A DNA stretch of 64,000 nucleotides. It comes from Pseudomonas atagonensis (lineage in GTDB: Bacteria; Pseudomonadota; Gammaproteobacteria; Pseudomonadales; Pseudomonadaceae). The notes beneath the pieces were generated by a model, which was given only the letters and a program-made list of their open reading frames with translations, made no database searches and was not told the DNA's origin. Within the stretch, counting starts at the first letter, position 1. Each line of letters begins with the position of its first letter. A program made the translations under genes and the position numbers. Where the stretch lies: assembly GCF_011369485.1 (NCBI RefSeq), contig NZ_VXCA01000016.1:62001-126000 (forward strand), in the 5' to 3' direction. Positions 35,212 through 45,893 of this stretch are shown piece by piece.

Positions 35212-35670
35212 GTGTCGAGCAAGCTAGAAGAGTTGCAGGCCTTGCTGGCCCCGGTGGTCGTGGCCCTAGGCTATGAATGCTGGGGTATTGAGTTTTCGGC
35301 TCAAGGTCGTCACTCGATGTTGCGCGTTTATATCGATAAAGAGGGCGGTGTGCTGGTGGACGACTGCGCCATTGTCAGCCGTCAGATCAGCGGTGTACTG
35401 GATGTTGAAGATCCGATCTCCGTTGAATACACCCTCGAAGTTTCCTCGCCTGGCATGGAGCGCCCACTGTTCACTCTTGAGCAGTTTGCAAAATTTGCCG
35501 GTGAACAAGTGAAGATCAAGCTGCGCTCGCCTTTTGAAGGTCGACGCAACTTTCAGGGCCTTCTGCGCGGTGTAGAAGAACAGGATGTCGTGGTGCAGGT
35601 AGAAGACCATGAGTTCCTGTTGCCGATCGATATGATCGACAAGGCCAACATTATTCCCAGTTTTGACTGA
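35212..35670 (+). CDS. rimP: Ribosome maturation factor RimP
   Basis: 152 residues from GTG 35212 (read [16 protein letters not shown]), with GAGGGGG just upstream; the longer frame from 35149 is not conserved-looking. Family features are [37 protein letters not shown] and [13 protein letters not shown]. RimP helps assemble the 30S subunit. It is the first protein gene of the rimP-nusA-infB operon. Confidence 0.97.
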   Translation: MSSKLEELQALLAPVVVALGYECWGIEFSAQGRHSMLRVYIDKEGGVLVDDCAIVSRQISGVLDVEDPISVEYTLEVSSPGMERPLFTLEQFAKFAGEQVKIKLRSPFEGRRNFQGLLRGVEEQDVVVQVEDHEFLLPIDMIDKANIIPSFD

Positions 35671-35717
35671 GACGCGGATCCCGCGGATCCAATGGCTTGC
35701 GAAAGGCGAGGCGTACG

Positions 35718-37199
35718 ATGAGCAAAGAAGTACTGCTGGTTGTTGAGTCGGTATCCAATGAAAAGGGCGTACCGGCAAGCGTAATTTTTGAAGCGCTGGA
35801 GCTGGCTCTGGCCACTGCTACCAAAAAGCGTTTTGAAGACGAAGTTGACCTGCGTGTGGAAATTAACCGCCACACCGGTTCTTACGAAACCTTCCGTCGC
35901 TGGACGGTCGTCGAAGAGAACGATCTCGACGATCCGGCTATCGAAACCTGGCCGAGCAAGGTTGCCGAAACGCATCCTGGCGCCAAGGTTGGCGACGTCG
36001 TTGAAGAAAAGATCGAATCCATCGAGTTCGGCCGCATCGCTGCACAGACTGCCAAGCAAGTCATTGTGCAGAAAGTGCGTGAAGCCGAGCGCGCTCAAGT
36101 GGTTGACGCCTATCGCGAGCGCCTGGGAGAAATCATCTCCGGCACCGTGAAGAAAGTGACCCGCGACAACGTGATCGTCGATCTGGGTAACAACGCCGAG
36201 GCGCTGCTGGCCCGTGAAGACATCATTTCTCGCGAAACCTTCCGTGTCGGTGTGCGTCTGCGTGCACTGCTCAAGGAAATCCGCACCGAGAACCGCGGCC
36301 CGCAGCTGATCCTGTCGCGTACCGCGCCGGAAATGCTGATCGAGCTGTTCCGTATCGAAGTGCCGGAAATTGCTGAAGGCCTGATCGAAGTAATGGCAGC
36401 GTCCCGTGATCCGGGTTCGCGTGCCAAGATCGCCGTTCGCTCCAAGGACAAACGCATCGACCCGCAAGGCGCGTGCATCGGTATGCGCGGTTCGCGCGTC
36501 CAAGCCGTGTCGGGCGAGTTGGGTGGCGAGCGTGTTGATATCGTTCTGTGGGACGACAACCCGGCTCAGTTCGTGATCAACGCCATGTCCCCGGCAGAGG
36601 TTGCGGCAATTATCGTTGACGAAGATGCCCACGCAATGGACATCGCCGTTGGCGCAGACAATCTGGCTCAGGCCATCGGTCGCGGTGGTCAGAACGTGCG
36701 TCTGGCCAGCCAATTGACTGGCTGGACCCTGAACGTGATGACCGAATCGGACATCCAGGCTAAGCAGCAAGCAGAAACCGGCGACATCCTGCGCAACTTC
36801 ATCGACGAGCTGGAAGTCGACGAAGAACTGGCTCAGGTGCTGGTTGATGAAGGCTTCACCAGCCTGGAAGAGATTGCCTACGTACCGTTGGAAGAAATGC
36901 TCAACATCGACGGCTTTGACGAAGACATCGTCAACGAGCTTCGCGCTCGTGCCAAGGATCGCTTGTTGACCAAAGCCATCGCTACTGAGGAAAAGCTGGC
37001 AGACGCCCATCCGGCCGAAGACCTGCTCTCGCTTGAGGGTATGGACAAGGATTTGGCGATGGAACTGGCGGTGCGCGGCGTAATTACCCGCGAAGACCTG
37101 GCCGAGCAGTCTATTGACGACCTGCTCGACATCGACGGCATTGACGATGATCGTGCCGGCAAGTTGATCATGGCCGCCCGAGCCCACTGGTTCGAGTAA
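35718..37199 (+). CDS. nusA: Transcription termination/antitermination factor NusA
   Basis: 493 residues from ATG 35718 ([17 protein letters not shown]). Domains in order: N-terminal RNA-polymerase-binding domain (1-130); S1 domain (about 135-200, [18 protein letters not shown]); KH1 and KH2 (about 225-345, including [20 protein letters not shown] and [16 protein letters not shown]); two C-terminal acidic repeats (about 360-493) as in gamma-proteobacteria. It modulates pausing, termination and antitermination and may control its own operon. The longer upstream frame lacks a ribosome site. Confidence 0.98.
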   Translation: MSKEVLLVVESVSNEKGVPASVIFEALELALATATKKRFEDEVDLRVEINRHTGSYETFRRWTVVEENDLDDPAIETWPSKVAETHPGAKVGDVVEEKIESIEFGRIAAQTAKQVIVQKVREAERAQVVDAYRERLGEIISGTVKKVTRDNVIVDLGNNAEALLAREDIISRETFRVGVRLRALLKEIRTENRGPQLILSRTAPEMLIELFRIEVPEIAEGLIEVMAASRDPGSRAKIAVRSKDKRIDPQGACIGMRGSRVQAVSGELGGERVDIVLWDDNPAQFVINAMSPAEVAAIIVDEDAHAMDIAVGADNLAQAIGRGGQNVRLASQLTGWTLNVMTESDIQAKQQAETGDILRNFIDELEVDEELAQVLVDEGFTSLEEIAYVPLEEMLNIDGFDEDIVNELRARAKDRLLTKAIATEEKLADAHPAEDLLSLEGMDKDLAMELAVRGVITREDLAEQSIDDLLDIDGIDDDRAGKLIMAARAHWFE

Positions 37200-37226
37200 T
37201 TAGGCGCGGCCTGAGGAGAGAAGTGC

Positions 37227-39746
37227 ATGACGCAAGTCACGGTGAAACAACTGGCCGATGAGGTCAAAACACCGGTAGAGCGCCTGTTGCAGCAGATGCG
37301 TGAGGCAGGTCTGCCGCACACCGCCGCCGAAGAAAATGTGACTGACAGTGAGAAGCAGTCCCTGCTGACTCACTTGAAAAGCAGCCACAAGGCGAAAGTG
37401 GAAGAACCACGCAAGATCACGCTGCAGCGTAAAACCACCAGCACCCTGCGTGTGGCTGGTAGCAAGAGCATCAGCGTAGAAGTTCGCAAGAAGAAAGTTT
37501 TCGTACAGCGTAGCCCGGAAGAAATCGAAGCCGAGCGCAAGCGTGAACTGGATGAGCGTCGCGCAGTAGAGAATGCTGCCCGTCAGAAGGCTGAAGAAGA
37601 AGCCAAGCAGCGCGCCGAAGAAGAAGCGCGTCGCCAGCCTGCTGCTGCGTCGACTGCTCCTTCGGACGCGGTTGCAGCACCTGCTCCAGTGGCTGAACCT
37701 GTGCGTGAAGCTGCGCCGGTTGTAGCCGCTGCGCCGGCTGCCGACACTCGCAAGCGTGACGAACAGCGCCGTCCGGACAAGCCACGTGCCGACGATAACA
37801 ATCGTCGCGGTGGTGGTGATGGCGAGCGCAAAAACGCTCCGCATCGCGCATCGGTCAAAGAAAAAGCGCCAGCACCACGTGTGGCGCCACGCACTACCGA
37901 CGAAGAAAGCGATGGCTTCCGTCGTGGTGGTCGCGGCAAGGCCAAGCTGAAGAAACGCAACGCTCACGGTTTCCAGAGCCCGACCGGCCCTGTCGTGCGT
38001 GAAGTGAAGATCGGCGAAACCATCACTGTTGGCGATCTCGCTCAGCAGATGTCGGTCAAGGCTGCCGAAATCATCAAGTTCATGTTCAAGCTGGGTACTC
38101 CGGCCACCATCAACCAGGTACTGGATCAGGAAACTGCCCAACTGGTTGCTGAAGAGCTGGGCCACAAAGTGACCCTGGTCAGCGACACCGCCCTGGAAGA
38201 TTCCCTGGCAGAGTCCCTGAAGTTCGAAGGTGAAGCGGTTCCTCGTGCGCCGGTCGTGACCGTAATGGGTCACGTTGACCACGGTAAGACCTCGCTGCTC
38301 GACTACATCCGTCGTGCGAAGGTTGCTGCTGGCGAAGCCGGCGGTATCACACAGCACATCGGTGCGTACCACGTTGAAACCGAACGCGGCATGGTCACCT
38401 TCCTCGACACCCCGGGTCACGCTGCGTTTACCGCAATGCGTGCTCGTGGTGCCAAGGCGACTGACATCGTGATCCTCGTGGTTGCGGCCGACGACGGCGT
38501 GATGCCACAAACCATTGAAGCGGTTCAGCACGCGGTAGCGGCTGGCGTTCCATTGGTCGTTGCGGTGAACAAGATCGACAAGCCGGGCGCCGATCTCGAT
38601 CGCATCCGTAGCGAACTGTCGACTCACGGCGTGACGTCCGAAGAGTGGGGTGGCGATACTCCATTCGTACCGGTTTCCGCGAAGATGGGTACCGGCGTTG
38701 ACGAACTGCTCGAAGCTGTTCTGCTGCAAGCCGAAGTTCTCGAACTGACCGCTACTCCGTCGGCTCCAGGCCGTGGTGTTGTGGTTGAATCGCGCCTCGA
38801 CAAGGGCCGCGGCCCGGTGGCAACTGTTCTGGTTCAGGACGGTACGCTGCGTCAAGGCGACATGGTGCTGGTCGGCTCGAACTATGGCCGTGTGCGCGCC
38901 ATGCTCGACGAGAACGGCAAGCCAATCAAGGAAGCAGGTCCGGCCATTCCGGTCGAGATCCTCGGTCTTGACGGTACGCCGGACGCTGGCGATGAGATGA
39001 GCGTGGTTGCTGACGAGAAGAAAGCCCGTGAAGTGGCTCTGTTCCGTCAAGGCAAGTTCCGCGAAGTCAAACTGGCTCGCGCTCACGCCGGCAAGCTGGA
39101 AAACATCTTCGAAAACATGGGTCAGGAAGAGAAGAAGACGCTCAACATCGTCCTCAAATCCGACGTCCGTGGTTCGCTGGAAGCTTTGCAGGGCGCTCTG
39201 AATGGCCTGGGCAACGACGAAGTGCAAGTGCGCGTAGTCGGTGGCGGTGTCGGTGGTATCACCGAATCCGACGCCAACCTGGCACTGGCTTCCAACGCTG
39301 TACTGTTCGGCTTCAACGTGCGTGCCGATGCTGGCGCACGGAAGATCGTCGAGCAGGAAGGTCTGGATATGCGTTACTACAACGTGATCTACGACATCAT
39401 CGAAGACGTCAAGAAAGCCCTGACCGGTATGCTCGGCAGCGATGTTCGCGAGAACATCCTGGGCGTGGCCGAAGTGCGTGACGTATTCCGTTCGCCGAAG
39501 TTTGGCGCGATCGCAGGCTGCATGGTGATCGAAGGTGTTGTGCACCGTAACCGTCCGATCCGTGTACTGCGTGAAGACATCGTTATCTTCGAAGGCGAGC
39601 TGGAATCCCTGCGCCGCTTCAAGGATGACGCTTCCGAAGTACGTGCCGGCATGGAATGCGGTATCGGCGTGAAGAGCTACAACGACGTCAAAGTCGGTGA
39701 CAAGATCGAAGTCTTCGAGAAGGTTCAGGTTGCTCGCAGCCTCTAA
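37227..39746 (+). CDS. infB: Translation initiation factor IF-2
   Basis: 839 residues. The N-terminal third holds the IF2N domain ([20 protein letters not shown]) and a long charged, Ala/Pro-rich linker with Arg/Gly runs. The GTPase core begins near residue 340: G1 [15 protein letters not shown]3 [15 protein letters not shown] and G4 NKIDKPGAD. The C-terminal domains bind initiator tRNA, whose gene lies 2 kb upstream. GAGGAGAG precedes the start. Internal starts giving shorter forms, as in E. coli, are possible but not resolved here. Confidence 0.98.
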   Translation: MTQVTVKQLADEVKTPVERLLQQMREAGLPHTAAEENVTDSEKQSLLTHLKSSHKAKVEEPRKITLQRKTTSTLRVAGSKSISVEVRKKKVFVQRSPEEIEAERKRELDERRAVENAARQKAEEEAKQRAEEEARRQPAAASTAPSDAVAAPAPVAEPVREAAPVVAAAPAADTRKRDEQRRPDKPRADDNNRRGGGDGERKNAPHRASVKEKAPAPRVAPRTTDEESDGFRRGGRGKAKLKKRNAHGFQSPTGPVVREVKIGETITVGDLAQQMSVKAAEIIKFMFKLGTPATINQVLDQETAQLVAEELGHKVTLVSDTALEDSLAESLKFEGEAVPRAPVVTVMGHVDHGKTSLLDYIRRAKVAAGEAGGITQHIGAYHVETERGMVTFLDTPGHAAFTAMRARGAKATDIVILVVAADDGVMPQTIEAVQHAVAAGVPLVVAVNKIDKPGADLDRIRSELSTHGVTSEEWGGDTPFVPVSAKMGTGVDELLEAVLLQAEVLELTATPSAPGRGVVVESRLDKGRGPVATVLVQDGTLRQGDMVLVGSNYGRVRAMLDENGKPIKEAGPAIPVEILGLDGTPDAGDEMSVVADEKKAREVALFRQGKFREVKLARAHAGKLENIFENMGQEEKKTLNIVLKSDVRGSLEALQGALNGLGNDEVQVRVVGGGVGGITESDANLALASNAVLFGFNVRADAGARKIVEQEGLDMRYYNVIYDIIEDVKKALTGMLGSDVRENILGVAEVRDVFRSPKFGAIAGCMVIEGVVHRNRPIRVLREDIVIFEGELESLRRFKDDASEVRAGMECGIGVKSYNDVKVGDKIEVFEKVQVARSL

Positions 39747-39817
39747 CTCGCGCACTTCAAGGGCCACGTCGAGCCGCCGTATGCAAATGCGCGCCACGGC
39801 GTCAGGACTCTAAACGC

Positions 39818-39851
39818 AACGCCCGGTCTGGCTTTTGTCAGGCCGGGCGTT
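39818..39851 (+). terminator. Strong hairpin between infB and rbfA
   Basis: AACGCCCGG and CCGGGCGTT form a 9-bp stem extended by CTG/CAG pairs, with only two T residues after it. It sits mid-operon, 71 bases past infB and 55 before rbfA, so it may lower expression of rbfA-truB or act in RNA processing. Confidence 0.6.
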
Positions 39852-39905
39852 TGCCGCTTTCAGACCTTGCGGGTTTCACCGTGGGGCAGTAACAGGTAAC
39901 AAATC

Positions 39906-40307
39906 ATGGCAAAAGAATACAGCCGTACCCAACGTATCGGCGATCAGATGCAGCGTGAGCTGGCACAGTTGATCCGTCGTGAAGTCAAAGACCCGCGCGT
40001 CGGCCTGGTCACCATTACCGCTGTGGAAGTCAGCCGTGACGTCGGTCACGCGAAAATTTTCATCACCGTGATGGGGCAGGACAACGCCGAAGACATCGCG
40101 CAAAGCATCAAGGTGCTGAACGCTGCTGCAGGTTTCCTGCGCATGCAGCTGGCCCGTGAAATGAAGCTGCGCAGCGTGCCGCAATTGCACTTCCACTACG
40201 ACGAATCCGTTGTCCGTGGTGCGCACCTGTCGGCCCTGATCGAGCGCGCCGTGGCTGAAGACAATCAGCACGTGGCAGCTCCAGCACCTGAAGACACCAA
40301 GGAGTAA
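39906..40307 (+). CDS. rbfA: Ribosome-binding factor A
   Basis: 133 residues with the RbfA KH-type fold: [38 protein letters not shown] and [19 protein letters not shown]. It binds immature 30S subunits and aids 16S rRNA 5'-end maturation, needed most in the cold. It ends four bases before truB. The C-terminal tail is acidic and variable. Confidence 0.97.
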   Translation: MAKEYSRTQRIGDQMQRELAQLIRREVKDPRVGLVTITAVEVSRDVGHAKIFITVMGQDNAEDIAQSIKVLNAAAGFLRMQLAREMKLRSVPQLHFHYDESVVRGAHLSALIERAVAEDNQHVAAPAPEDTKE

Positions 40308-40311
40308 TTCG

Positions 40312-41229
40312 GTGGCTCAGGTCAAACGTATCCGTCGTAACGTCAGCGGTATCATCCTGCTCGACAAGCCGTTGGGATTCACCTCCAACGCCGCACTGCA
40401 GAAGGTTCGCTGGTTGCTCAACGCCGAGAAGGCCGGCCACACCGGCAGTCTCGACCCGCTGGCCACCGGTGTATTGCCGCTGTGCTTTGGCGAGGCAACC
40501 AAGTTCTCGCAATATCTGCTCGATTCCGACAAGGGTTATGAAACCCTGGCGCAACTGGGCAAGACCACCACCACGGCGGACGCTGAAGGTGAGGTTTTGC
40601 AGGAACGCCCGGTGACCGTTGGTCGCGTCGATGTCGAGGCTGTTTTGCCGAAATTTCGCGGCCAAATCAGCCAGATACCGCCGATGTACTCGGCCCTCAA
40701 GCGTGATGGTCAGCCGCTGTACAAGCTGGCCCGTGCAGGCGAAGTAGTGGAGCGCGAACCGCGTTCTGTTACTATTGCGCGCTTGGAATTGCTGGCCTTC
40801 GAAGGCGATACTGCGCGTCTTGCGGTGGACTGCAGCAAGGGCACCTATATTCGCACCCTCGTGGAGGATATCGGTGAGCAACTCGGTTGTGGTGCGTACG
40901 TCGCTGAATTGCGTCGTACCCAGGCCGGGCCTTTCACCCTGGCGCAGACCGTGACCCTCGAAGAGCTTGAAGCGGTACATGCCGAAGGCGGCAACGAAGC
41001 GGTCGACCGCTTCCTGATGCCATCGGACAGCGGCCTGCAGGATTGGCCGCTGCTGCACTTCTCGGAAGCGAGCGCGTTCTACTGGCTCAACGGTCAGCCG
41101 GTGCGCGCCCCGGATGCTCCGAAGTTCGGCATGGTGCGAGTACAGGATCACAATGGTCGCTTCATCGGTATCGGTGAAGTGAGCGAAGACGGGCGCATCG
41201 CGCCACGTCGATTGATTCGGTCGGAATGA
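40312..41229 (+). CDS. truB: tRNA pseudouridine(55) synthase
   Basis: 305 residues, starting at GTG 40312 (read [20 protein letters not shown]). The catalytic aspartate is in [20 protein letters not shown]. Other conserved stretches are [18 protein letters not shown] and [15 protein letters not shown]-terminal PUA-like segment (about 245-305) ends the protein. It makes the universal pseudouridine in the T loop of tRNAs. It is tightly linked to rbfA. Confidence 0.97.
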   Translation: MAQVKRIRRNVSGIILLDKPLGFTSNAALQKVRWLLNAEKAGHTGSLDPLATGVLPLCFGEATKFSQYLLDSDKGYETLAQLGKTTTTADAEGEVLQERPVTVGRVDVEAVLPKFRGQISQIPPMYSALKRDGQPLYKLARAGEVVEREPRSVTIARLELLAFEGDTARLAVDCSKGTYIRTLVEDIGEQLGCGAYVAELRRTQAGPFTLAQTVTLEELEAVHAEGGNEAVDRFLMPSDSGLQDWPLLHFSEASAFYWLNGQPVRAPDAPKFGMVRVQDHNGRFIGIGEVSEDGRIAPRRLIRSE

Positions 41230-41371
41230 CCGGAACCGGTTCGTGTAACAGCGAACCGGCGAGTGTGGCTGTTAACAGGCACGGTCATCACTCATTTATA
41301 GATACAGGGATTTGTCCCTGGCCTGTTGAAGCTGTTTTTCTGAAACAGTTTCCTGATAAAAGGATTGCCTC

Positions 41372-41641
41372 ATGGCTCTCGACGTTCAAGAAAAAGCTCA
41401 AATCGTTGCTGACTACCAGCAAGCTGTTGGTGACACTGGTTCGCCAGAAGTGCAAGTTGCACTGCTGACCGCCAACATCAACAAACTGCAAGGTCACTTC
41501 AAGGCCAACGGTAAAGATCACCACTCCCGTCGTGGTCTGATCCGCATGGTTAACCAGCGTCGCAAGCTGCTGGACTACCTGAAAGGCAAGGACGTGAGCC
41601 GTTACAGCGCTCTGATCGCTCGCCTGGGTCTGCGTCGCTAA
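41372..41641 (+). CDS. rpsO: 30S ribosomal protein S15
   Basis: 89 residues, all-helical, starting [20 protein letters not shown] with the conserved [13 protein letters not shown] and the RNA-binding [27 protein letters not shown] precedes the start. The 142-base gap after truB holds a GGTTCG/CGAACC hairpin (about 41238-41257) and could contain its promoter and an S15 feedback site, as in E. coli; I cannot resolve that structure here. Confidence 0.98.
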   Translation: MALDVQEKAQIVADYQQAVGDTGSPEVQVALLTANINKLQGHFKANGKDHHSRRGLIRMVNQRRKLLDYLKGKDVSRYSALIARLGLRR

Positions 41642-41657
41642 TCAGCGATTGCGCTAT

Positions 41658-41719
41658 GAGGTTGGTTGTCTGTCAGACGTCTGCGGTTTTCCGCTGGCGT
41701 CCGGCAGGCTCCCAGCCTC
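41658..41719 (+). promoter_or_regulatory. Long interrupted hairpin between rpsO and pnp
   Basis: Paired blocks from outside in: GAGGTTGG with CCCAGCCTC (one G-U), CTG with CAG, GACG with CGTC, and an apical GCGG-TTTT-CCGC. The shape resembles the RNase III-cut, PNPase-controlled leader of E. coli pnp. No T tract follows, so it is less like a plain terminator. Confidence 0.6.
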
Positions 41720-41834
41720 AAGTTTTATCTGGATACACGTTTTACCCTGGACAGGCGTTGGGCCGATTCCCGACATTGCCCAAGAATTCGCAAGAAACCA
41801 GTTCCCCCAAGAGCCACAAAGAAGGTAGGACACC

Positions 41835-43940
41835 GTGAACCCGGTAATCAAAAAATTCCAGTTCGGTCAGTCGACCGTTACCCTCGAGACTGGCCGTATC
41901 GCCCGTCAGGCCTCCGGCGCAGTATTGGTCACCGTTGACGACGACGTCAGCGTATTGGTGACCGTCGTCGGTGCCAAGCAAGCCGATCCAGGCAAGGGCT
42001 TCTTCCCTCTGTCCGTTCACTACCAGGAAAAGACTTACGCTGCCGGTAAGATCCCTGGCGGTTTCTTCAAGCGTGAAGGCCGTCCTTCCGAGAAAGAAAC
42101 CCTGACTTCCCGACTGATCGACCGTCCGATCCGTCCGCTGTTCCCGGAAGGCTTCATGAACGAAGTGCAGGTTGTCTGCACCGTCGTTTCCACCAGCAAG
42201 AAAACCGACCCGGACATCGCTGCGATGATCGGTACTTCGGCTGCCCTGGCCATCTCCGGCATTCCGTTCGACGGTCCGATCGGCGCCGCTCGCGTAGCTT
42301 TCCATGAAAGCACCGGCTACCTGCTGAACCCGACCTACGAGCAGCAAGCTGCTTCGAGCCTGGACATGGTCGTTGCCGGTACTTCCGACGCCGTACTGAT
42401 GGTTGAATCGGAAGCCAAAGAGCTGACCGAAGACCAGATGCTGGGCGCTGTACTGTTTGCTCACGACGAATTCCAGGTCGTGATCAACGCGGTCAAGGAA
42501 CTGGCGGCCGAAGCGGCCAAGCCAACCTGGACCTGGGCTCCTGCTCCAGAAGCCACTGAACTGCTGGGCGCTATCCGTGCCGAGTTCGGCGACGCAATCT
42601 CCCAGGCTTACACCATCACCGTCAAGGCTGACCGCTATGCGCGTCTGGGCGAGCTGAAGGATCAAGTCGTTGCCAAGCTGTCCGGCGAAGAAGGCCAGCC
42701 ATCGTCCAGCGAAGTCAAAGCGGCTTTCGGCGAAATCGAATACCGCACCGTTCGCGAAAACATCGTTAACGGCAAGCCACGTATCGACGGTCGCGACACC
42801 AAAACCGTACGTCCGCTGAACATCGAAGTCGGCGTTCTGCCGAAGACTCACGGTTCGGCGCTGTTCACCCGTGGTGAAACCCAGGCGCTGGTCGTTGCAA
42901 CGCTGGGCACCGCCCGTGATGCACAGCTGCTGGACACCCTGGAAGGCGAGAAAAAAGACCCGTTCATGCTGCACTACAACTTCCCTCCGTTCTCGGTGGG
43001 CGAGTGTGGTCGCATGGGTGGCGCCGGTCGTCGCGAAATCGGTCACGGCCGTCTGGCCCGTCGTTCGGTTTCGGCCATGCTGCCTGCCGCTGACGTGTTC
43101 CCGTACACCATCCGTGTAGTGTCGGAAATCACCGAATCCAACGGTTCGAGCTCGATGGCTTCCGTATGCGGCGCTTCCCTGGCCCTGATGGACGCTGGTG
43201 TTCCGATGAAGGCGCCGGTTGCCGGTATCGCCATGGGTCTGGTTAAAGAAGGCGAGAAATTCGCCGTCCTGACCGACATCCTCGGTGACGAAGACCACCT
43301 GGGCGACATGGACTTCAAAGTAGCCGGTACCGCCAAAGGTGTGACCGCGCTGCAGATGGACATCAAGATCAAGGGCATCACCGAAGAGATCATGGAAATC
43401 GCTCTGGGCCAGGCCCTGGAAGCGCGCCTGAATATCCTCGGCCAGATGAACCAGATCATTGGTCAGTCGCGTACCGAACTGTCGGCCAACGCTCCGACCA
43501 TGATCGCGATGAAAATCGACACCGACAAAATCCGTGACGTTATCGGTAAAGGTGGCGCAACCATCCGTGCGATCTGCGAAGAAACCAAGGCTTCGATCGA
43601 CATCGAAGACGACGGTTCGATCAAGATCTTCGGCGAAACCAAGGATGCCGCAGAAGCTGCTCGTCAGCGCGTTCTGAGCATCACTGCAGAAGCTGAAATC
43701 GGCAAGATCTATGTCGGCAAGGTTGAGCGCATCGTCGACTTCGGCGCATTCGTCAACATCCTGCCGGGCAAGGACGGTCTGGTACACATCTCGATGCTGA
43801 GCGACGCTCGCGTAGAGAAAGTGACCGACATCCTGAAAGAAGGCCAGGAAGTGGAAGTGCTGGTACTGGACGTGGACAACCGCGGCCGTATCAAGCTGTC
43901 CATCAAAGACGTGGCAGCGGCCAAGGCTTCGGGCGTTTAA
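41835..43940 (+). CDS. pnp: Polyribonucleotide nucleotidyltransferase (PNPase)
   Basis: 701 residues. Two RNase PH domains (about 1-210 and 310-540) flank a helical linker; the second holds [20 protein letters not shown] and the phosphate-site [22 protein letters not shown] domain (about 555-615, [16 protein letters not shown]) and an S1 domain (about 620-690, [20 protein letters not shown]) follow. PNPase degrades RNA 3' to 5' with phosphate and is part of the degradosome. It follows rpsO with a long hairpin between them, and a strong terminator ends the cluster. Confidence 0.99.
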   Translation: MNPVIKKFQFGQSTVTLETGRIARQASGAVLVTVDDDVSVLVTVVGAKQADPGKGFFPLSVHYQEKTYAAGKIPGGFFKREGRPSEKETLTSRLIDRPIRPLFPEGFMNEVQVVCTVVSTSKKTDPDIAAMIGTSAALAISGIPFDGPIGAARVAFHESTGYLLNPTYEQQAASSLDMVVAGTSDAVLMVESEAKELTEDQMLGAVLFAHDEFQVVINAVKELAAEAAKPTWTWAPAPEATELLGAIRAEFGDAISQAYTITVKADRYARLGELKDQVVAKLSGEEGQPSSSEVKAAFGEIEYRTVRENIVNGKPRIDGRDTKTVRPLNIEVGVLPKTHGSALFTRGETQALVVATLGTARDAQLLDTLEGEKKDPFMLHYNFPPFSVGECGRMGGAGRREIGHGRLARRSVSAMLPAADVFPYTIRVVSEITESNGSSSMASVCGASLALMDAGVPMKAPVAGIAMGLVKEGEKFAVLTDILGDEDHLGDMDFKVAGTAKGVTALQMDIKIKGITEEIMEIALGQALEARLNILGQMNQIIGQSRTELSANAPTMIAMKIDTDKIRDVIGKGGATIRAICEETKASIDIEDDGSIKIFGETKDAAEAARQRVLSITAEAEIGKIYVGKVERIVDFGAFVNILPGKDGLVHISMLSDARVEKVTDILKEGQEVEVLVLDVDNRGRIKLSIKDVAAAKASGV

Positions 43941-43967
43941 TCACCCCACCGCCTTAGCGCAATGAAA

Positions 43968-44001
43968 ATGCCCCGCCGTGCAAACGGCGGGGCATTTTTT
44001 T
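43968..44001 (+). terminator. Terminator of the rpsO-pnp unit
   Basis: A perfect 12-bp stem (ATGCCCCGCCGT and complement) around GCAA, followed by six or seven T residues. Confidence 0.95.
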
Positions 44002-44034
44002 GTCTGTCGAAAACTGCGGTGACAAGGCAGCAAG

Positions 44035-44063
44035 TTGCTGGAGTGCCGGACCGGTGCTAGGTT
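44035..44063 (+). promoter_or_regulatory. Candidate promoter of tRNA-Thr
   Basis: TTGCTG, a 17-base spacer, TAGGTT, ending nine bases before the tRNA. The -10 is weak. Confidence 0.4.
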
Positions 44064-44072
44064 TAGCCCACC

Positions 44073-44148
44073 GCCCGTGTAGCTCAGCCGGTAGAGCAGC
44101 GCACTCGTAACGCGAAGGTCGCAGGTTCGATTCCTGTCTCGGGCACCA
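44073..44148 (+). tRNA. tRNA-Thr (CGT)
   Basis: 76 nt with encoded CCA, D arm GCTC/GAGC and T loop TTCGATT. The loop CTCGTAA gives anticodon CGT, reading ACG. By eye the acceptor has a T6-T67 mismatch and the anticodon stem has A31-C39 at its base in addition to the G27-A43 pair seen also in E. coli. The tRNA is single, not in an array. Confidence 0.95.
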
Positions 44149-44378
44149 CCTCTGCCGTTTTACTTCCCCGTTTATGTTCCGCAGGTCAGCTTTTTGTGGG
44201 AGAGATGTAAAGAGCCGTGTAATTCGTCATGCAAACGTCCTATATTCGGTGCCTGCATGAGCATCGCCCAGCAGTTTTCAGATGATCCCGAATGGTTCCG
44301 AAGGCCGGACAAATCCGCGTCAGAGAGATCCTTGATGATCCAGATCCATCCTCCATTCTTACGATCAGCGAGAACGCC

Positions 44379-44678
44379 ATGACCGAATTAACTCAAGAGC
44401 AACGTCACGAACAAGCGCTGGAGAAATACAAACTCGACGCGCCCCAGCTATTAGAAGAGATCAAAGACCTGAGTCCTGATGATCAGAAGGATCAGATCCA
44501 GTGGGCGTTCGAAGACGAAGCCGAAGCCCAGGGCCTGCAGCCATGGGAGCTGACGCTCAAGTACACCAGCACGCCGGATGAGTTCGAGACCCAACGCCTT
44601 GTGCTGCATAAAGAAGCGGCTGAAGTGCTGGGTGTCGAGTGGGAAGAGTACTGCGAGATGAACAATCTCGTCGTTTGA
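44379..44678 (+). CDS. Small acidic protein, DUF6388-like
   Basis: 99 residues from ATG 44379 (MTELTQEQRHEQALEKYKLD). It is very acidic, predicted helical, with no signal peptide or membrane segment, and ends EEYCEMNNLVV with its single cysteine. I believe this is the Pseudomonas DUF6388 family, based on DLSPDDQKDQIQWAFEDEAE and QPWELTLKYTSTPDEFE, but no function is known. The start is the Met after a weak purine stretch (GAGAACGCC); longer in-frame extensions read poorly. It lies alone between tRNA-Thr and nadC, followed by a repeat. Confidence 0.8.
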   Translation: MTELTQEQRHEQALEKYKLDAPQLLEEIKDLSPDDQKDQIQWAFEDEAEAQGLQPWELTLKYTSTPDEFETQRLVLHKEAAEVLGVEWEEYCEMNNLVV

Positions 44679-44689
44679 CGAGAGCTGCC

Positions 44690-44748
44690 AGCTACAAGCC
44701 GCAAGCTACAAGTAAAAGCACAACCGCTTTTGCTTGCAGCTTGTAGCT
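44690..44748. repeat. Intergenic palindromic repeat (AGCTACAAG units)
   Basis: AGCTACAAG occurs at 44690-44698 and 44704-44712, and inverted as CTTGTAGCT at 44740-44748; an inner AAAAGC/GCTTTT also pairs. It separates the convergent DUF6388-like gene and nadC. Sequences rich in AGCTACAAG/GCAAGC are frequent intergenic repeats in P. fluorescens genomes. It can fold into a hairpin that would serve as a terminator region. Confidence 0.7.
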
Positions 44749-44766
44749 CGCATCTTGCCGCTGTTC

Positions 44767-45615
44767 TTAAAGGCTGAGGCGCATCGACAGATCCACGGCT
44801 TTGACATCCTTGGTCATCGCACCAATCGAGATGTAATCGACCCCGGTCTCGGCGATCGGCAGCAACGTGCTCTCGTTAATCCCGCCGCTGGCTTCCAGCT
44901 TCGCCTTGCCGGCGTTCAGGCGTACGGCTTCACGCATGTCATCGAGGCTCAGTTCATCGAGCATGATGATGTCGGCACCGGCCGCCAAGGCTTCCTTCAG
45001 TTCGTCCAGACTCTCCACTTCAATTTCCACCGGTTTGCCCGGGGCGATCTTGTGCGCGGCGGCAATGGCCTGCGCAATGCCACCGCTGGCGGCAATGTGG
45101 TTTTCCTTGATGAGGAAAGCATCGTACAGACCGATGCGGTGGTTGTGGCAGCCACCGCAGGTGACCGCGTATTTCTGCGCCAGACGCAGGCCCGGCAAGG
45201 TCTTGCGGGTGTCGAGGAGTTTCACCTGAGTGGTGCCGACGAAATCCGCCAGATACTGCGCGCGCGTCGCCACGCCAGACAACAGTTGCAGGAAATTCAG
45301 CGCGCTGCGCTCACCGGTCAGCAACGAGCGCGCCGGGCCTTCGAGGTGGAACAGCGGCTGATTCGGTTTGACCCGTTCACCATCGGCCACTTGCCAATGC
45401 ACCGCCACCCTTGGATCGAGCTGACGAAACACCGCATCGACCCAAGCGGTGCCGCAGATGACGGCGGCGTCGCGGGTGATGATGGTGGCTTTGGCCAGAC
45501 GTTCGGCCGGGATCAGTTGCGCGGTGATGTCGCCGCTGCCGATGTCTTCGAGCAACGCACGGCGCACGTTGGCTTCGATTTCGGCGGTCAAATCGGCGAG
45601 ACGTAGATTCGGCAT
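44767..45615 (-). CDS. nadC: Nicotinate-nucleotide pyrophosphorylase (carboxylating)
   Basis: 282 residues from ATG 45615 ([20 protein letters not shown]), with GGAGCC upstream. The enzyme makes nicotinate mononucleotide from quinolinate and PRPP in NAD synthesis. Conserved segments: [51 protein letters not shown] with its basic residues, [20 protein letters not shown] and [12 protein letters not shown]. It is divergent from the DUF1631 gene, a link also seen in P. aeruginosa. Confidence 0.97.
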   Translation of the reverse strand: MPNLRLADLTAEIEANVRRALLEDIGSGDITAQLIPAERLAKATIITRDAAVICGTAWVDAVFRQLDPRVAVHWQVADGERVKPNQPLFHLEGPARSLLTGERSALNFLQLLSGVATRAQYLADFVGTTQVKLLDTRKTLPGLRLAQKYAVTCGGCHNHRIGLYDAFLIKENHIAASGGIAQAIAAAHKIAPGKPVEIEVESLDELKEALAAGADIIMLDELSLDDMREAVRLNAGKAKLEASGGINESTLLPIAETGVDYISIGAMTKDVKAVDLSMRLSL

Positions 45616-45893
45616 AACGGGCTCCACAAACAAAGTGGCCCGATTATAGGGGTATGGCATCGGCCAACCCAAGGCGAGAAGTCGCGTGCTTGCCTGCATC
45701 CGGTCGATTTTCTTTGAGCAAACCCCGTTCTGTCATGGTCACTGGAGGGTGGCCGGGCATAGGGGAAACCCTGACGGCTATAGCGGCGGTGTCACCTTTT
45801 ACAAGATAATCCGCCTTGCATTTGACGTCATGGCTTTGACGTTCCGGTGCTCGAGGTTGCTCACCGAAAGAATCACCGTTTCAGGAGGCTTGG

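Noticed and set aside
37200..39797. 865-codon open frame antisense to infB
   Set aside because: Shadow of infB for the same reason; covers the full gene and has no start signal.
41742..43787. 681-codon open frame antisense to pnp
   Set aside because: Shadow of pnp; no domain and no promoter or ribosome site.
44194..44382. Short plus-strand frame ahead of the DUF6388-like gene
   Set aside because: No ribosome site, odd composition, and it overlaps the better-supported start at 44379.
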